From NCBI GenBank assembly GCA_003427395.1, contig BFEA01000007.1, positions 3,376,780-3,397,037 on the forward strand: a stretch of DNA of 20,258 nt. The letters run 5' to 3'. The notes under the pieces are model-generated. The model was not told the origin of the DNA. It ran no database searches and was given only the letters and a program-made list of their open reading frames with translations. Each line of letters begins with the position of its first letter. Within the stretch, counting starts at the first letter, position 1. This document shows, piece after piece, positions 10,301 through 19,233 of the stretch. The translations under genes were made by a program, and so were the position numbers. Source of the DNA: Chara braunii (lineage: Eukaryota; Streptophyta; Charophyceae; Charales; Characeae).

Positions 10301-10501
10301 CATAACCTTGTATTGCTTTTGAGGTCTTCCTCTACCACCCGTGGAGAAGAACTTGTGTTCAATTATCCTCTCTACGTGGTACCCGTCATTCATTGAAGGA
10401 GGAAATGGAGACGGTCTACTTGAAAATTCATGTCCTTCAATGTAGAGTAGCAACTTAGAGGCATGGAAGACTGGGTTCGTCCTTGGATGAGGGTATATCA
10501 A
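10301..10501 (-). pseudogene. Integrase C-terminal tail and truncated chromodomain
   Basis: The frame carries NPVFHASKLLLY, the usual motif after the GPY/F module (family form HPVFHVSLLKPY). About 25 residues later comes DGYHVERIIEHK and then GRGRPQKQYKV. That is the first two strands of a chromodomain, which in chromoviruses binds modified histones to direct integration. The domain is cut right after QYKV, where KWKGY-type residues would follow, and the sequence changes to the GC-rich copy 3 repeat. This frame differs from that of the upstream integrase part, so a frameshift lies near 10485-10500. Confidence 0.82.
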
Positions 10502-11560
10502 TTTGGTAGGAAGGTCCCCCTGTATCGCCTATCACTTTAATAACTCCCCACGGTCCGTAGCGGACAAGTGGCAGTTTCTGGGAGATATTTTCTTCAAGTG
10601 AGAATTCATTGTATTTAACCCATACCATGTCTCCTTCTTTGAACTGCGAAGGTCTTCGATGCTTATTTGCCTGTTCAATCATTCACCGTTGAGCATTTCT
10701 TATGTTCTTTTTTACCTTGTCAATGTGTTGCTCATACAAAACTACAAATTGTCGGGTTCCTGAGGGCAACCTTTGGATTTGATCTCTAGTTAGAGAGTTG
10801 ATTGGTCACAGAGTTTGCCAACCTTTGTGCAGTGCATTGGGTGTTCGCACTGTAACAATATGTACTGTGTTGTTGTATGCGCTTGCAATCTTGGGTAGAT
10901 TCTCATCCCAGTCAACTTGGTCAGAACGCAGATACATACATAGGAGTTATTGGCATAACTTGTTCATTTGTTTAGTTTGAACTTTAGTCAAAGAATATCG
11001 CTCTAATGACATAATCCACCTAATGCCATTGACTTCCATCAATTTTTGTCATTGATCCTCAGTGAATTTCACATCTCTATCTGACAGAATGGTTGTAGGG
11101 AATCCATACTAAAAAATTCATCGTATCCGAAATTTTTGAATGACAAGTTTTGTTCTTGCTTTCCGAAGCAAGGGTACAAACATGGCTTACTTAGAGACTC
11201 GGTCCACAATTACCATCACCAGACTATTTTCATTTCGACTCTTAATTAGACTCATGAAATCGATGAAAATGGACCCACCTGGCCTTTCAGGAATCGGTAG
11301 TAGTCTCAATTGTCCCAAAGGACTCTCGAGGGATGGCTTGTTGAGTTGGCACACAAGGCAAATTCTCACGTACGTTAGTGTGTCATCCTTCATTCCTTGC
11401 CAAAAAACTGGTTCTCGGACATTGACAAAAATCTTTTTAAACCCAAATTATCCCTCTGTGTCATGACACTCACCAATAATTAAACTCTTTGCAGGTTTAT
11501 TATGGAGGACACAATTTTCTTTTTCATTTCCATCAATGGAGAAAAATATTCGGTGTGTCA
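10455..11560 (-). pseudogene. Integrase (zinc-binding N-domain, core, GPY/F C-domain), broken
   Basis: In element order: CLVCQLNK (about 11343) is the second half of the HHCC zinc-binding domain, with a degenerate first half to about 11520. IDFMSLIKS and VMVIVDRVSK then give core strand 1 with the first catalytic Asp. LSDRDVKFTE holds the second Asp (codon 11079-11081). AYNNTVH follows, then ANKHRRPSQFKEGDMVWV and RYGPWGVIKVIG, the GPY/F module. Exactly 35 residues after the second Asp, where the catalytic Glu of DD35E must be, there is Lys (codon 10971-10973). Stops occur in the core, at DQ-stop-QKL, CQ-stop-LL and TL-stop-P. It normally inserts the cDNA copy into the host chromosome; this copy cannot. 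Confidence 0.9.
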
Positions 11561-11639
11561 TTCCGTAGTGAAGGAAACGCTCATGATTAGATTTCATATT
11601 CTCTATAATAGGTTGCCAAAATTGGTCAGTGACATATCA

Positions 11640-12125
11640 TTTTTGAATCTTATTCTTCAGGTCGTTTCCAATGTCTAAGTAGGTGACAATTGTTCCAAAG
11701 AAATCAATTTTGCGTGAGAGAGTTTCAACTATCGTATTGTACTTACCCTTTATGCTTTCCAACTCAAAATCATAAGTATCAATGATAGATAACAATCTGA
11801 CAAGCTTGTGAGTAAGACGAGGTTGCGTCTTAAGCCAATTCAAAGTATCATGGTCTTAATAAACTTTGAGGTGTTTACCGAGGAGGTAGTGCTTCCAGGT
11901 TAGTAGAGCTTGCAACAGAGCAAATAATTCTCTTTCATATGTTGAGTTTGCTACCTTAGTCGAAGTGATATAAACTCAATTGGTCGATAACCCTTCCCAT
12001 CATTTTGTTCCAGTATAATCTCTATCCTATATTGACTTGTGCAAGTGGTCACAACGAAAGACAAGGATGAATCTGCAATTTTCATAACAGGGTAGTGAGT
12101 AAGTGCATATTTTAACTTTCTAAAT
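11640..12125 (-). pseudogene. RNase H domain, broken
   Basis: FRKLKYALT, then SLSFVVTTCTSQYRIEIILEQ, then TYERELFALLQAL, WKHYLLGKHLKVY and finally DTYDFELESIKGKYN and ETLSRK follow the order of Ty3/gypsy RNase H (family ends in ADALSRK). The first catalytic Asp, in the family's TDAS motif, is Cys here (codon 12041-12043, reading TCTS). A frameshift separates the first part from TYERELF at about 11950, and a stop precedes DHDTLNWL. The enzyme would remove RNA from the RNA-DNA hybrid during reverse transcription. Confidence 0.85.
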
Positions 12126-12130
12126 ACCGA

Positions 12131-12990
12131 CTAATAGTTTTTATCCCAAAGCCAAATGGTTTCTTTCTTCAGGAATCTCCTTATTGGGGCAGCTTTGAAG
12201 GAGAAATTTCTAACGAACTTCCTGTAATAGCTGGCCAGTCCAAGAAAGGAATGCAAGTTAGTTAGAGTTTTAGGCTTAGATAAATCTCTTCTAACAACAA
12301 TTTTATTTTCCTCTGGTCTCAACCCATCTTCATTCACAACATGTCCTAGGTATAAAACTTCGAGCTTTGCAAATTCAAAATTCTTAGGATTCAATTTGAA
12401 GTTCCATTCTCTCAGTTTTTTTGTAGGACCAAACACATATGTTTTTCATGGTCTTCCTGTAATGATCTCATCAAGGTATACTACTATGAATTGGTTCAAC
12501 CATTCTCCGAAGGGCTCCGAAGGAGTCATTCATTGACCTTTGGAAAGTAACAGGTGCGTTAGTCAACCCAAACGGCATCATTAGGAACTCATAGTGACCA
12601 TACCTTGTTTTGAATGTCGTTTTGTATTGATCTTCAAGAGCTATCTCGATCAAGTGATAGTCAGACTTCAAGTCAATTTTACTGAATTACTTGCATCCTT
12701 GCAATTGGTTTAGAAGGTCATCAATTCGAAGGAGGGGCTTGATATTCTTAAAAGTGACCTCGTTCAACCCTCGATAGTCAATACCGAGTCGCCATTCTCC
12801 TTCCCTTTTCGAAACAACCAGAATAGGAGCCCCATAAGGAGACGAGATAGGTTTGATTCATCCCTTATTAATTAGTTCCTGCAGTTACTTCCTTAACTCA
12901 TAAAGTGACTTCGAGGACATACGATTAATTGTTCATTTAAGAATTTTTTTTTCGATAACTATCTCAATGGTTTGTTTTACCCTCTTTTAG
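12131..12990 (-). pseudogene. Reverse transcriptase, broken, YLDE in place of YxDD
   Basis: Blocks in order: RMSSKSLYELRK (about 12925), [46 protein letters not shown], stop, [46 protein letters not shown], then in the next frame [12 protein letters not shown], and on to LYLGHVVNEDGLRPEE, LHSFLGLASYYRKFVRNFS. The second Asp of the YxDD active site is Glu (12467-12478 codes YLDE). The catalytic Asp in FSKIDL is kept. There are stops at RK-stop-LQEL, KG-stop-IKP, GCK-stop-FSK and after ITGRP, and a frameshift near 12485-12500. Confidence 0.93.
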
Positions 12991-13327
12991 TTACCCTCGT
13001 TGGTTCATTCTATAGTAAGGGTAAACAGCGGCAAAATGATACTCAAATTTAGGAGGGTCATCAGTAGGCTATGTATAAAGGGTCAACAAAGTCAACGACC
13101 CGAGAAACGTCGTTTGCGGCAACAAATGAAAATCTGAGTTTTAACCTGCAAAATTTGAATTTTTCTGTAAAATCTCAGTTTTCAGCAAATCTGAGTATTT
13201 CGCAAATCTAAGTTTTTGCAAATTTGTTTTTTTTAAGAAAACGGATCTTGGAACTACGCAAGCGGGGAGGGACCAAAACTTAGATGTAGGGATACACCCT
13301 GACCCAACATCTCTCACCTTCTCCTTC
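12991..13327. other. Unassigned, AT-rich with AAATCTGAG-type short repeats
   Basis: This stretch lies between element A and the minisatellite. At 13130-13225 the plus strand repeats a loose AAATCTGAGTTTT / GCAAATCTAAG pattern about four times. No coding sequence is seen. It may be the remaining 5' portion of element A or older DNA. Confidence 0.45.
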
Positions 13328-13905
13328 CCCTACCTCCATCACCATCTACCATAGCCAACCACCGCACACCTCCTTCCTCCTCCACCCACATTACCCATTC
13401 GCCCATCCAGTATAACCAACCAGCACACACCCTCTTCCACCTCCACCTTCATCACCCATCCACCATAAGCCAAACACCACCCAACTTCTTATTCCCCCAC
13501 CTCCATCACCCATCCACCATAGTTAACCACCGCACACCTATATCCTCCTCCACCGACATTAATCATCCGCCCATCCACTATAGCGAACCAGAACGGACCC
13601 TCTTCCACCTCCACCTTTATCACCCATCCACCATAAGGCAACCACCAACCAACTTATTCTCCCTCCACCTCCATCATTCATCCACCATAGTCAATCACCA
13701 CACACCTTCTTCCTCCACCTCCATCACTCATCCACCATTGCCAACCACCACCCTACTTCTTATTTCCCCACCTCCATCACTCGTCTACCATACTAAGCCA
13801 CCACCGAACTTCTTCTTCCTCCGTCTCCATCACTCATCCACCATAGCGAACCATCACACACCTTTTTCCTCCTCCACCTCCATCACCCGTCCTAAAAAAT
13901 CAAGC
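13328..13905. repeat. 56-bp minisatellite with 168-bp higher-order period
   Basis: About ten monomers of ~56 bp, each with CCACCTCCATCA, CCATCCACCATA and AACCACC-type blocks. Every third monomer carries the same variants. The marker CATAG at 13350, 13518, 13686 and 13842 gives spacings of 168, 168 and 156. Within each trimer the monomers end differently (CACACACCTCCTTCC, CTCTTCCACC, CAACTTCTTATTCC). The plus strand is pyrimidine-rich, with no G runs. The frame starting at 13738 is a product of the repeat. Confidence 0.92.
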
Positions 13906-13944
13906 ACCACTCACCTTCTTCTTACTCCACGTCCATCCTATGTC

Positions 13945-14130
13945 TCCCGCGTGGTCATGACAGCAAGGTCAAACTCGGATTGTGGTGGGGATCCCAACCG
14001 CCAGCCACGGCCCAGGCGGTCGGGCGCGACCGAGAATTTGTCATATTAAAAAAAGAAAAAAAAATTAAAAAACAAAAACATATAAGGTTGTAGGGTTTGA
14101 AAAATCCTACAACCCTGTATTTTTTGTTTT
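13945..14130 (+). repeat. GTCATGAC repeat family, copy 2
   Basis: The head starts with CCCGCGTGGTCATGAC and contains two hairpins: ACCGCC with GGCGGT (13998-14021) and CGGTC-GGGCGC-GACCG. Then comes an A-rich tract (14046-14080) and a terminal inverted pair, GGTTGTAGGGTTTG with AATCCTACAACC (14085-14117). It is in the opposite direction to copies 1 and 3. The left edge abuts the minisatellite. The right edge lies about 35 bp from the point where element B breaks off inside its RT. Confidence 0.65.
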
Positions 14131-14164
14131 TTATTATGATTTGATCAGGTATTACACAGTCTTT

Positions 14165-14640
14165 GAGGCCTAGGAAACTGCGAAGCTGCTTGACGAATGT
14201 GGGGACGGGTTACTACGCAATAGCAGTAATCTTCGCGTCGTCCATGTGGAGACTCTGGTCGGACATATGGTGTCCTAGGAAGTCCACTTTGCGCTTGGCA
14301 AAGCGGCACTTACTGAGCTTGGCATAAAAGTCATGCTGGCATAAGTGTTGTAGGATATCGTAGAGGTGTCTGAGATTGTTTTCTAAGGTACGACTGTGGA
14401 CCAGAATATCGTCTAGGTATACGAGAACGTATTCTTCAAGGATGTCCCTGAAGAGTTCCGTCCGCCTTGCGAGCAAAGAGGACGCGTGCACCCCAAGGTG
14501 AGTTACTGGGTTTAATGAAACCCAGTCGAAGGAGCTCTTCAAGCTAACACTTGAGTTTCGTCGCCTCTGTAATCGAGAGTCGGGAGGGTGCCTGATGGTG
14601 GACATGATAGTCAAGCACAAGCTGGATAGAATGCTCAACA
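14165..14640 (-). pseudogene. Reverse transcriptase with intact YLDD but internal deletion
   Basis: Upstream part: the HQAPSRLSITEATKLKC block, [24 protein letters not shown]. Then, without the usual IDYRALN, FSKIDL and MPFGLTNAP blocks, the sequence goes straight to [19 protein letters not shown] (YLDD at 14408-14419). It continues through LYDILQHLCQHDFYAKLSKC, KVDFLGHHMS, ITAIA, then stops, then VKQLRSFLGL. From the family, roughly 90-100 codons are missing at the joint near 14449-14460, and the frame changes there. The missing part carries one of the three catalytic Asp residues, so no activity is possible. The domain ends where the sequence switches to the region of GTCATGAC copy 2. Confidence 0.92.
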
Positions 14641-15160
14641 CCGCACATCGGAGGGATCCCGTTGTATGAGAAATACGAGGGGAAAACGTCGCGGTACTCT
14701 CGAATCAGATCGCGAACGGCGGACTCTAAGTCAGTCGTGAAGTGTGTGAGTTCCTCAACATTTGCGTTGGCACGAGACGTAAGTGTGGACTCGACAATGC
14801 ACGGCGTAGGGGCATGGGATGTCGATGGGGTATCCTCAGGCTGAGGGACGGATGTAGAGATGGGAGCCGCGAAGATGGAAGAAGGGTCAGGAGGATCAGA
14901 CTCCAATGAGATGAGCTCAACCTCAGGACAGAGTGGATCATAGCGAAGAATATCCATGACGTTCACTGGGTAGAACGCGATGTCCTTTTGTCGCATGAAG
15001 TGAGCAAACTGACGAGGAGAAGTAACGGTGATGTCTGGTGGGACCTAGAGGAACGAGGGTCCTAGGGAGGTAGGTCGGGAGGGGTGTCGCCCGTGGTTCC
15101 AATAAAGGGGGCACGATGGGTCTGACCACACTTCGTTTTGAGAACGAGTGTTTCAGTCGC
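14641..15160 (-). pseudogene. Protease-RT linker of element B
   Basis: Open for most of its length. FAHFMRQKDIAFYPVNVMDI and a Pro/Ser/Thr-rich spacer are followed by LESAVRDLIREYRDVFP and then GVEHSIQLVLDYHVHHQAP. The last two are the standard lead-in to Ty3/gypsy RT (family forms EFxDVFP and VEHxIDLxPG). One frame runs unbroken from 14996 through the start of the RT. A frame change separates it from the protease near 15000-15170. Confidence 0.85.
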
Positions 15161-15571
15161 TCATTTAACCTCTGTACCACGGAACCGGCAAGACCAGGGA
15201 GTGCCAAGGATAAAGCCGTACCTAGTCTCCGTTACGTCGAAGTACGGGGAGGAATGGTAACACTGAGGCGCCTGGGTACTATCCGCTGGGTGGAGGGTGA
15301 GGGAAAAGTGGAGGTCGCGGACCGTCTGATCGAAGAAGTGCTGCGTCTTGTTATCTCCGAGGGTAACGAAGATAGGAGAGCTAGACCCGGAGGTAGCTAG
15401 ACGAGCTTCCTCAACCACGCGAGGGTGAATGAAGTCTCTTTGCGAGTCGGAGTCCCATAAAGCGCATAACACCCTCATAAATGTCCCCAAGCAGATAGAA
15501 ATGATGGGGGGGGTGCGATCAGGGTCAGAGAGCAGAGTGAGAAGACGACACATGACGTTTACGTGTCTCAT
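15161..15571 (-). pseudogene. Aspartic protease (retropepsin) with DSD in place of DSG
   Basis: The frame has ALWDSDSQRDFIHPRVVEEA, the position of the retropepsin active site (family form D-S/T-G-S.. DFISP). It continues with VTLGDNKTQHF, DLHFSLTLHP, and FDVTETRYGFILGTPW, the flap-distal ILG element. The active-site Gly (codon 15446-15448) reads Asp, so the motif is D-S-D. That Gly is close to invariant in the family, so the enzyme is probably dead. The protease would normally cut the Gag-Pol polyprotein during particle maturation. The N-terminal portion (about 15500-15571) fits the family poorly. Confidence 0.88.
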
Positions 15572-15950
15572 GAGTCGCTCCTGACCGAGCCTAAAAAATG
15601 CTCAAGTCCAGGAGAGATAACACAACGTTATCGTGAGTCGCCAGTTGAGCGCTACAATGAGCTTTGTGAATGGCGCGACGCGTCGGAAGGACTAGATGCG
15701 ACGGTCTGTGGTGGGGCAGACGCTAGGGCAGAGGGATTTACGTCTGTCGTGCCCTGAGGATCCTCTGGTAGGGTAGCCAAAGAGGCAAGCCACGACTCAG
15801 TGGTCGGGAAGCTGGCTACGTGTGAGGCCTCAGCGGTACACTACAGTGTGGCTAGCTGGATGAGACTAGTTGGACGGGGCCGGGGGAGGACTGAGATCAG
15901 TACTAATGAGAAATGTCAACATAATGTCAATCGAGGGTGGCATGGTATGA

Positions 15951-15992
15951 ACAATGTGCGGAGGTGTGTCCATCCTCGCGGCAACGAAGGCA
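15951..15992 (-). pseudogene. Gag nucleocapsid CCHC zinc knuckle
   Basis: The minus-strand frame reads GCLRCREDGHTSAHC, a perfect C-x2-C-x4-H-x4-C knuckle that binds RNA in retroelement Gag. It follows about 40 residues of basic and acidic linker and is followed by a stop after about 7 more residues. All four zinc ligands are intact. Confidence 0.92.
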
Positions 15993-17160
15993 ACCTCGAC
16001 GCGCCTCGAGGGTGGCGCGCTCCTCAGGGGATACAGCTCTGCGAGGAGGGACGGAACCCCGCGGGACGTCTACGTGAGGGACGATGAACGTGCGGGGGCC
16101 AGCCTAAGCAACCTGACTGCGTGCACGACCCATAGCGGATATGGCCATCTGCAAGCGCTCGGCCACCCGGACAGTGTCGCAATCCAAGTGGTACTGGATG
16201 ACGTCCCGAAGCTCAATGTCCTCGAGGGCGTCCCCAAAGGTAGGCTCGAGCTCGGCTGAGTCAACCTCGTCGTACTCGAGAGAACTGTAGCGCTAAGAGA
16301 ATGGTCCTCCAGGTCGAGCTGGTCGGCGAAGACGGCCGACGAAAGAGGATCGACCACAAGTAGCACCGCTTGGCTGGGTGGCGATGGCTGTGGATAGCGA
16401 AGAAGATGGGGCATTGAAGAAGCGACTCCGCATCTTCTGGCATTGTCGAGCAGCCTCGTAGGCCTTCTCTGAGGAGGCAAGGGTCTGTCGCCAAAGCTCG
16501 ATGCGCAGTTAGTCGAAAGACTAACGACAAACCTGTTGGTCAAAAGGACCTCAGGTAGGAGTGCCTCATCACAAATGTGGTGGGCGTCCTAAAACACCCG
16601 GATGTGGTGCTATAGGTTTGCTGTTGTGGAGAACCCGCGCCACTGCGTCTGTGTGACCCGATCTAGGGCATTGGTCGTGTCGCGGAGGGTGCCATAGCAG
16701 TCATGAAGGAACGTAGTGAAATCCACGAGAGTGGGAGCCTCACTCGAGCGAGTACAACGAGTACAATAGTTCTCCCATGCTGGGAACGCGCTGCTTCGAA
16801 ATTTAGTTGCGAGCATAGAGCACCAAAACTCCTGACTAGCGTTCGTCAATGTCTGCTCACGTATGGCAGCTTGCGGCCAATGTGACACACGAAGTGTACC
16901 ATCATAGTCGGGTATATTCGACAGACATACAAGGGTGGGACTGTTGTGCTGATGGCAGGGGGAGAAAGGTTGATGGGTGTGGACTGCAGCGGCAAATGTC
17001 AGGGCCGGTGCAGGGGTGGAAGTGGTGACAGGCTGTGAGCCGGCGCTACTCGCGAACGGTCCAGCAGAGGTGGAGGCAACAACCGCAACCAATTGTGATG
17101 GAGTGGCGAGGTAGGAGGGTAAAGGGGGATAAGCCGGTCGACGGAAACGAGCCGGCAAGA
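15993..17160 (-). pseudogene. Gag capsid region of element B, broken
   Basis: In element order: IPDYDGTLRVSHW, the start of a Gag capsid domain; AWENYC and FLHDCYGTLRDTTNA; DRVTQTQWRGFSTTANL, which fits the family's alpha-helical W-x-x-F / L-x-x-L core. After two stops come DEALLPEVLLTNRFVVSL, then, in another frame, LWRQTLASSEKAYEAARQ. Near 16150-16270, in the frame that leads into the knuckle, is FGDALEDIELRDVIQYHLD then RVAERLQMAISAMGRAR. At least two frameshifts are needed to follow the capsid. It would form the particle shell around the RNA. Confidence 0.8.
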
Positions 17161-18153
17161 CTGAGGTAGGAGAGGTGGTATAAGAAGAAGAAGGGTGAGT
17201 AGCCTATGAAGGGTATGACTGTCCCAAGGAGAGAATCTCGGCCTGGAGCTGTGCAACGGTGACCTGTAAGGTGGTCACTCGCTGGGTGCGTGGGGTTGGA
17301 GGTGGAGGAGGCGGAAAGGGTACCCTAGCGAGAGAAGTAGTAACGAACTATAGGGGACCCTGAGGTTGGAGTGAGGAGAGGATGGGAGGAGGGAGGACTC
17401 CGGTCCGTAGTGCCGGCACCGAAGCGGCAAGTTGGTAAGTCATACCGGGGTAAGTAGGTGAATCTGTCTGGCCAGATATCGGTATCTCGACAGCAGCACC
17501 GACGGTAGTGGCCGAAGCGGCAGGGTCCGCGAGGGCCGATGGGTGTGCCGCAACGGATGGTATCGTCTGAGCGGCAGCGACACTCACTACTGCGCAAGGG
17601 GAGTGTTGGGCCTAATCCGCCGGGGAGGACGAACCATCACGTCTCCATGTCTGGAGTCGTGGGGAGACTGTGAGTCGGTAGGGGATGGAGTGTGAGAGCG
17701 GAGGAAAGAGCGATGAGGAGAACCCTTAAGGCGGTGAACTTTAAGGGCGAGCGCATTTACTTGCCCCTCCTGGGGTGCAAGCGCATTGAGTCGTGCTTGC
17801 AAAGGTGCAAGGATGACGCAAGAACAACGAGAAGGTCCGTGAGGTCTACAAAGGTCTGACCCGGGACCGTCGGGTGGGTCGGCATCTGGGAGATGGAGGA
17901 CATCGTGGCGATCTTCCTGGGTGTAGTCCCGTCCAAGTGCGGTGGACGTGTGGGGCTAGATATGGCGGGAGGTGGAGAAAGAGGTGGGGAAAGAGATGGG
18001 TTGTGAAGTGGGGACCACTGGTGAGAAGGAGGGGACCCTGGGAGTGGAGTGGGCAGTTGTGAGTCGGCTCGCCCCGTGACCAGCGGGCCGCACGTGAGAC
18101 GGTGGTGCGAATCCGGTCGAGGGGAGAGGAGTCGTTCGGGTTCAGGGTGCACG
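17161..18153 (-). pseudogene. Gag N-terminal region with coiled coil and Pro-rich tract
   Basis: The first ATG of the longest leading frame is at 18152. The first 80 codons are rich in Pro, Ser and His. TDLLVVLASSLHL and, in the overlapping frame, QARLNALAPQEGQVNALALK (about 17745-17802) suggest a helix or short coiled coil. VTTLQVTVAQLQAEILSLG at about 17220-17275 is a clear heptad pattern. The frame changes several times. N-terminal coiled coils ahead of the capsid are common in plant Ty3 Gag. Confidence 0.6.
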
Positions 18154-18184
18154 ATGGGAGGAGGCGGGAGAGGAGGGGGGTTAA

Positions 18185-18252
18185 GAGAACCCTAAGCCCT
18201 AGAAAACCCTAAGAAAACCCTAACCGGAGTTTGGGTGGTTAGGGTAGGGTAG
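18185..18252. repeat. Telomere-like CCCTAA motifs, both orientations
   Basis: ACCCTAA, GCCCTAGA, AAAACCCTAAG and AAAACCCTAACC occur within 40 bp, followed at 18237 by GGTTAGGGTAGGGTAG in the opposite sense. AAACCCTAA matches the plant telo-box found in 5' leaders. It lies just upstream of the element B gag start, so a leader or LTR role is possible. The irregular spacing argues against a true interstitial telomere. Confidence 0.6.
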
Positions 18253-18600
18253 CAGCGACCTAATCAAGAAAATAAAATAGCAACCACGGAGGGGAGAGGG
18301 AATAAATAAATAAATAAACAGTGAAATTTTGAGATAAAAACAAAAGAACATGATTAATAAAAATAATTAAAGAAATAAGTAGGCAAAATGTGAAGAGAGG
18401 AAAAATATTTATTTTTTTTGGAATTTTCGGCAACATTTCCCTACCCCCCATGGGGTAAGAAATGTGGCAAAAGGAAGGAGAGACCAAAATAAGCACACTA
18501 AGGTTCAAAATACATCAAATTACAAATTTTATAAAAATAAATAAATAAATAAATAAAAATAAATAAACAAATGAGGAGGTGGAGGAGAGTTAAGAGAAAC
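18253..18600. repeat. A-rich stretch with (AAAT)n
   Basis: AATAAATAAATAAATAAA at about 18300-18317, and a longer degenerate (AAAT)n at about 18532-18572. Between them lies the first palindromic ACCCC..GGGGT copy. No genes seen. Confidence 0.8.
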
Positions 18601-18770
18601 TAAGTGTTGGATTTTTCAAAACTTTCTGCAAAATTTCGTTACCCCATGGGATCGAAGTGTGCCGTAAAAGATGTGACTAAGTAAGATGGAGAGAGTAGGG
18701 AGAAAAGATAAAATTTCAGCAAGACTTCGTTAACCCCACGGGGTCAAAATGTGCGTCGAGAGCTGAAATA
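18425..18770. repeat. Three palindromic TTTC-ACCCC-GGGGT copies
   Basis: Cores at 18442-18459, 18637-18653 and 18729-18745 read TACCCCCCATGGGGTA, TTACCCCATGGGATC and TAACCCCACGGGGTCA. Each is preceded by CAACATTTCC, AAAATTTCG or AAGACTTCG and followed by AATGTGGC, AAGTGTGCC or AATGTGCG. Arms outside the core also pair in part (ACATTTC with GAAATGT in the first copy). Spacings are about 195 and 92 bp. They may be remnants of tandem hairpin units in an LTR or leader of element B. Confidence 0.8.
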
Positions 18771-18839
18771 ACTAAGTCCTTAACAGATATAGAGGTGCCG
18801 TAAAAAAATTGAATTTTCAGAATAAATAAAAATAAAAAT

Positions 18840-19230
18840 AAAATAAATCAGAAAAATGAGAAAGAAGTAGGGGGAGAAGATAATGCAAACTTTTAGAGAA
18901 AAAAGAAAATTTAAATAAAAGAAAACATTGCAGAGAGAAGAAGAGAAAAGAAGAAAAAAACAAAAAATATGAAGTTGGGATTGAGGGGAATGAAAAGATG
19001 ATGAAGAAAGAGAGAAGTGGGCGATGAAAAAAAAAAAGATTGGAGTGGGAGGTGGGGGGATGATTGGGTTGTAGTTGGGGGAGGGAGGGGAGAAAAAGAT
19101 GGTGGAAGACGAGTGAAAAGATAAGTAAGAGGGGGGTGAGTAGTGGTAGAGGTAGAAGAGGTGATGAAATGATGTAGGGGAGAGAGAGAGGGAGATGTGG
19201 GAGAATAGGTTAGCGGAGAGAGATGATACG
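18840..19230. other. Purine-rich tract
   Basis: Nearly all A and G on the plus strand, with GGGGGG and AGAGAGAGAG runs. The minus-strand frame through it (Ser/Pro/Thr/Leu/Phe-rich) is low complexity and not believable as a gene. The tract could form triplex or G-rich structures. Confidence 0.8.
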
Positions 19231-19233
19231 AGA

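Larger units (their letters stand above)
10301..12990 (-). mobile_element. Element A: truncated Ty3/gypsy chromovirus-like retrotransposon
   Basis: Minus-strand pol remnant in the order RT, RNase H, integrase, chromodomain start, which is the Ty3/gypsy order. No gag, protease or LTR is visible. The left side in element terms fades out near 12990, and the other side stops abruptly at about 10301. Frames are broken by several stops and frameshifts. Many of the stops could derive from CAA or TGG by C-to-T or G-to-A change, as expected from decay of methylated DNA. The fragment is clearly AT-richer than element B, so the two are unlikely to be pieces of one insertion, and both contain RT. Confidence 0.93.
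14165..18153 (-). mobile_element. Element B: truncated Ty3/gypsy retrotransposon (gag-PR-RT)
   Basis: Minus-strand remnant in the order gag, CCHC knuckle, protease, linker, RT, ending abruptly at about 14165 after QLRSFLGL. RNase H, integrase and LTRs are missing. Base composition is GC-rich with many CpG, and the reading frames are better kept than in element A, so it is likely younger or less methylated. I find no primer-binding site next to the gag leader. It is separate from element A because both have RT. Confidence 0.93.

Noticed and set aside
13328-13905. CRISPR-like array
   Set aside because: Units are contiguous diverged monomers without unique spacers, in a eukaryotic repeat context.
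13738-14049. 103-codon plus-strand frame
   Set aside because: Mostly minisatellite, then GTCATGAC copy 2; composition follows the repeat.
10301-18153. Elements A and B as two halves of one retrotransposon
   Set aside because: Both contain the same RT blocks, and their base composition and motifs differ (YLDE against YLDD, AT-rich against GC-rich).
18185-18252. True interstitial telomere
   Set aside because: Only a few irregular units, with both orientations within 70 bp.
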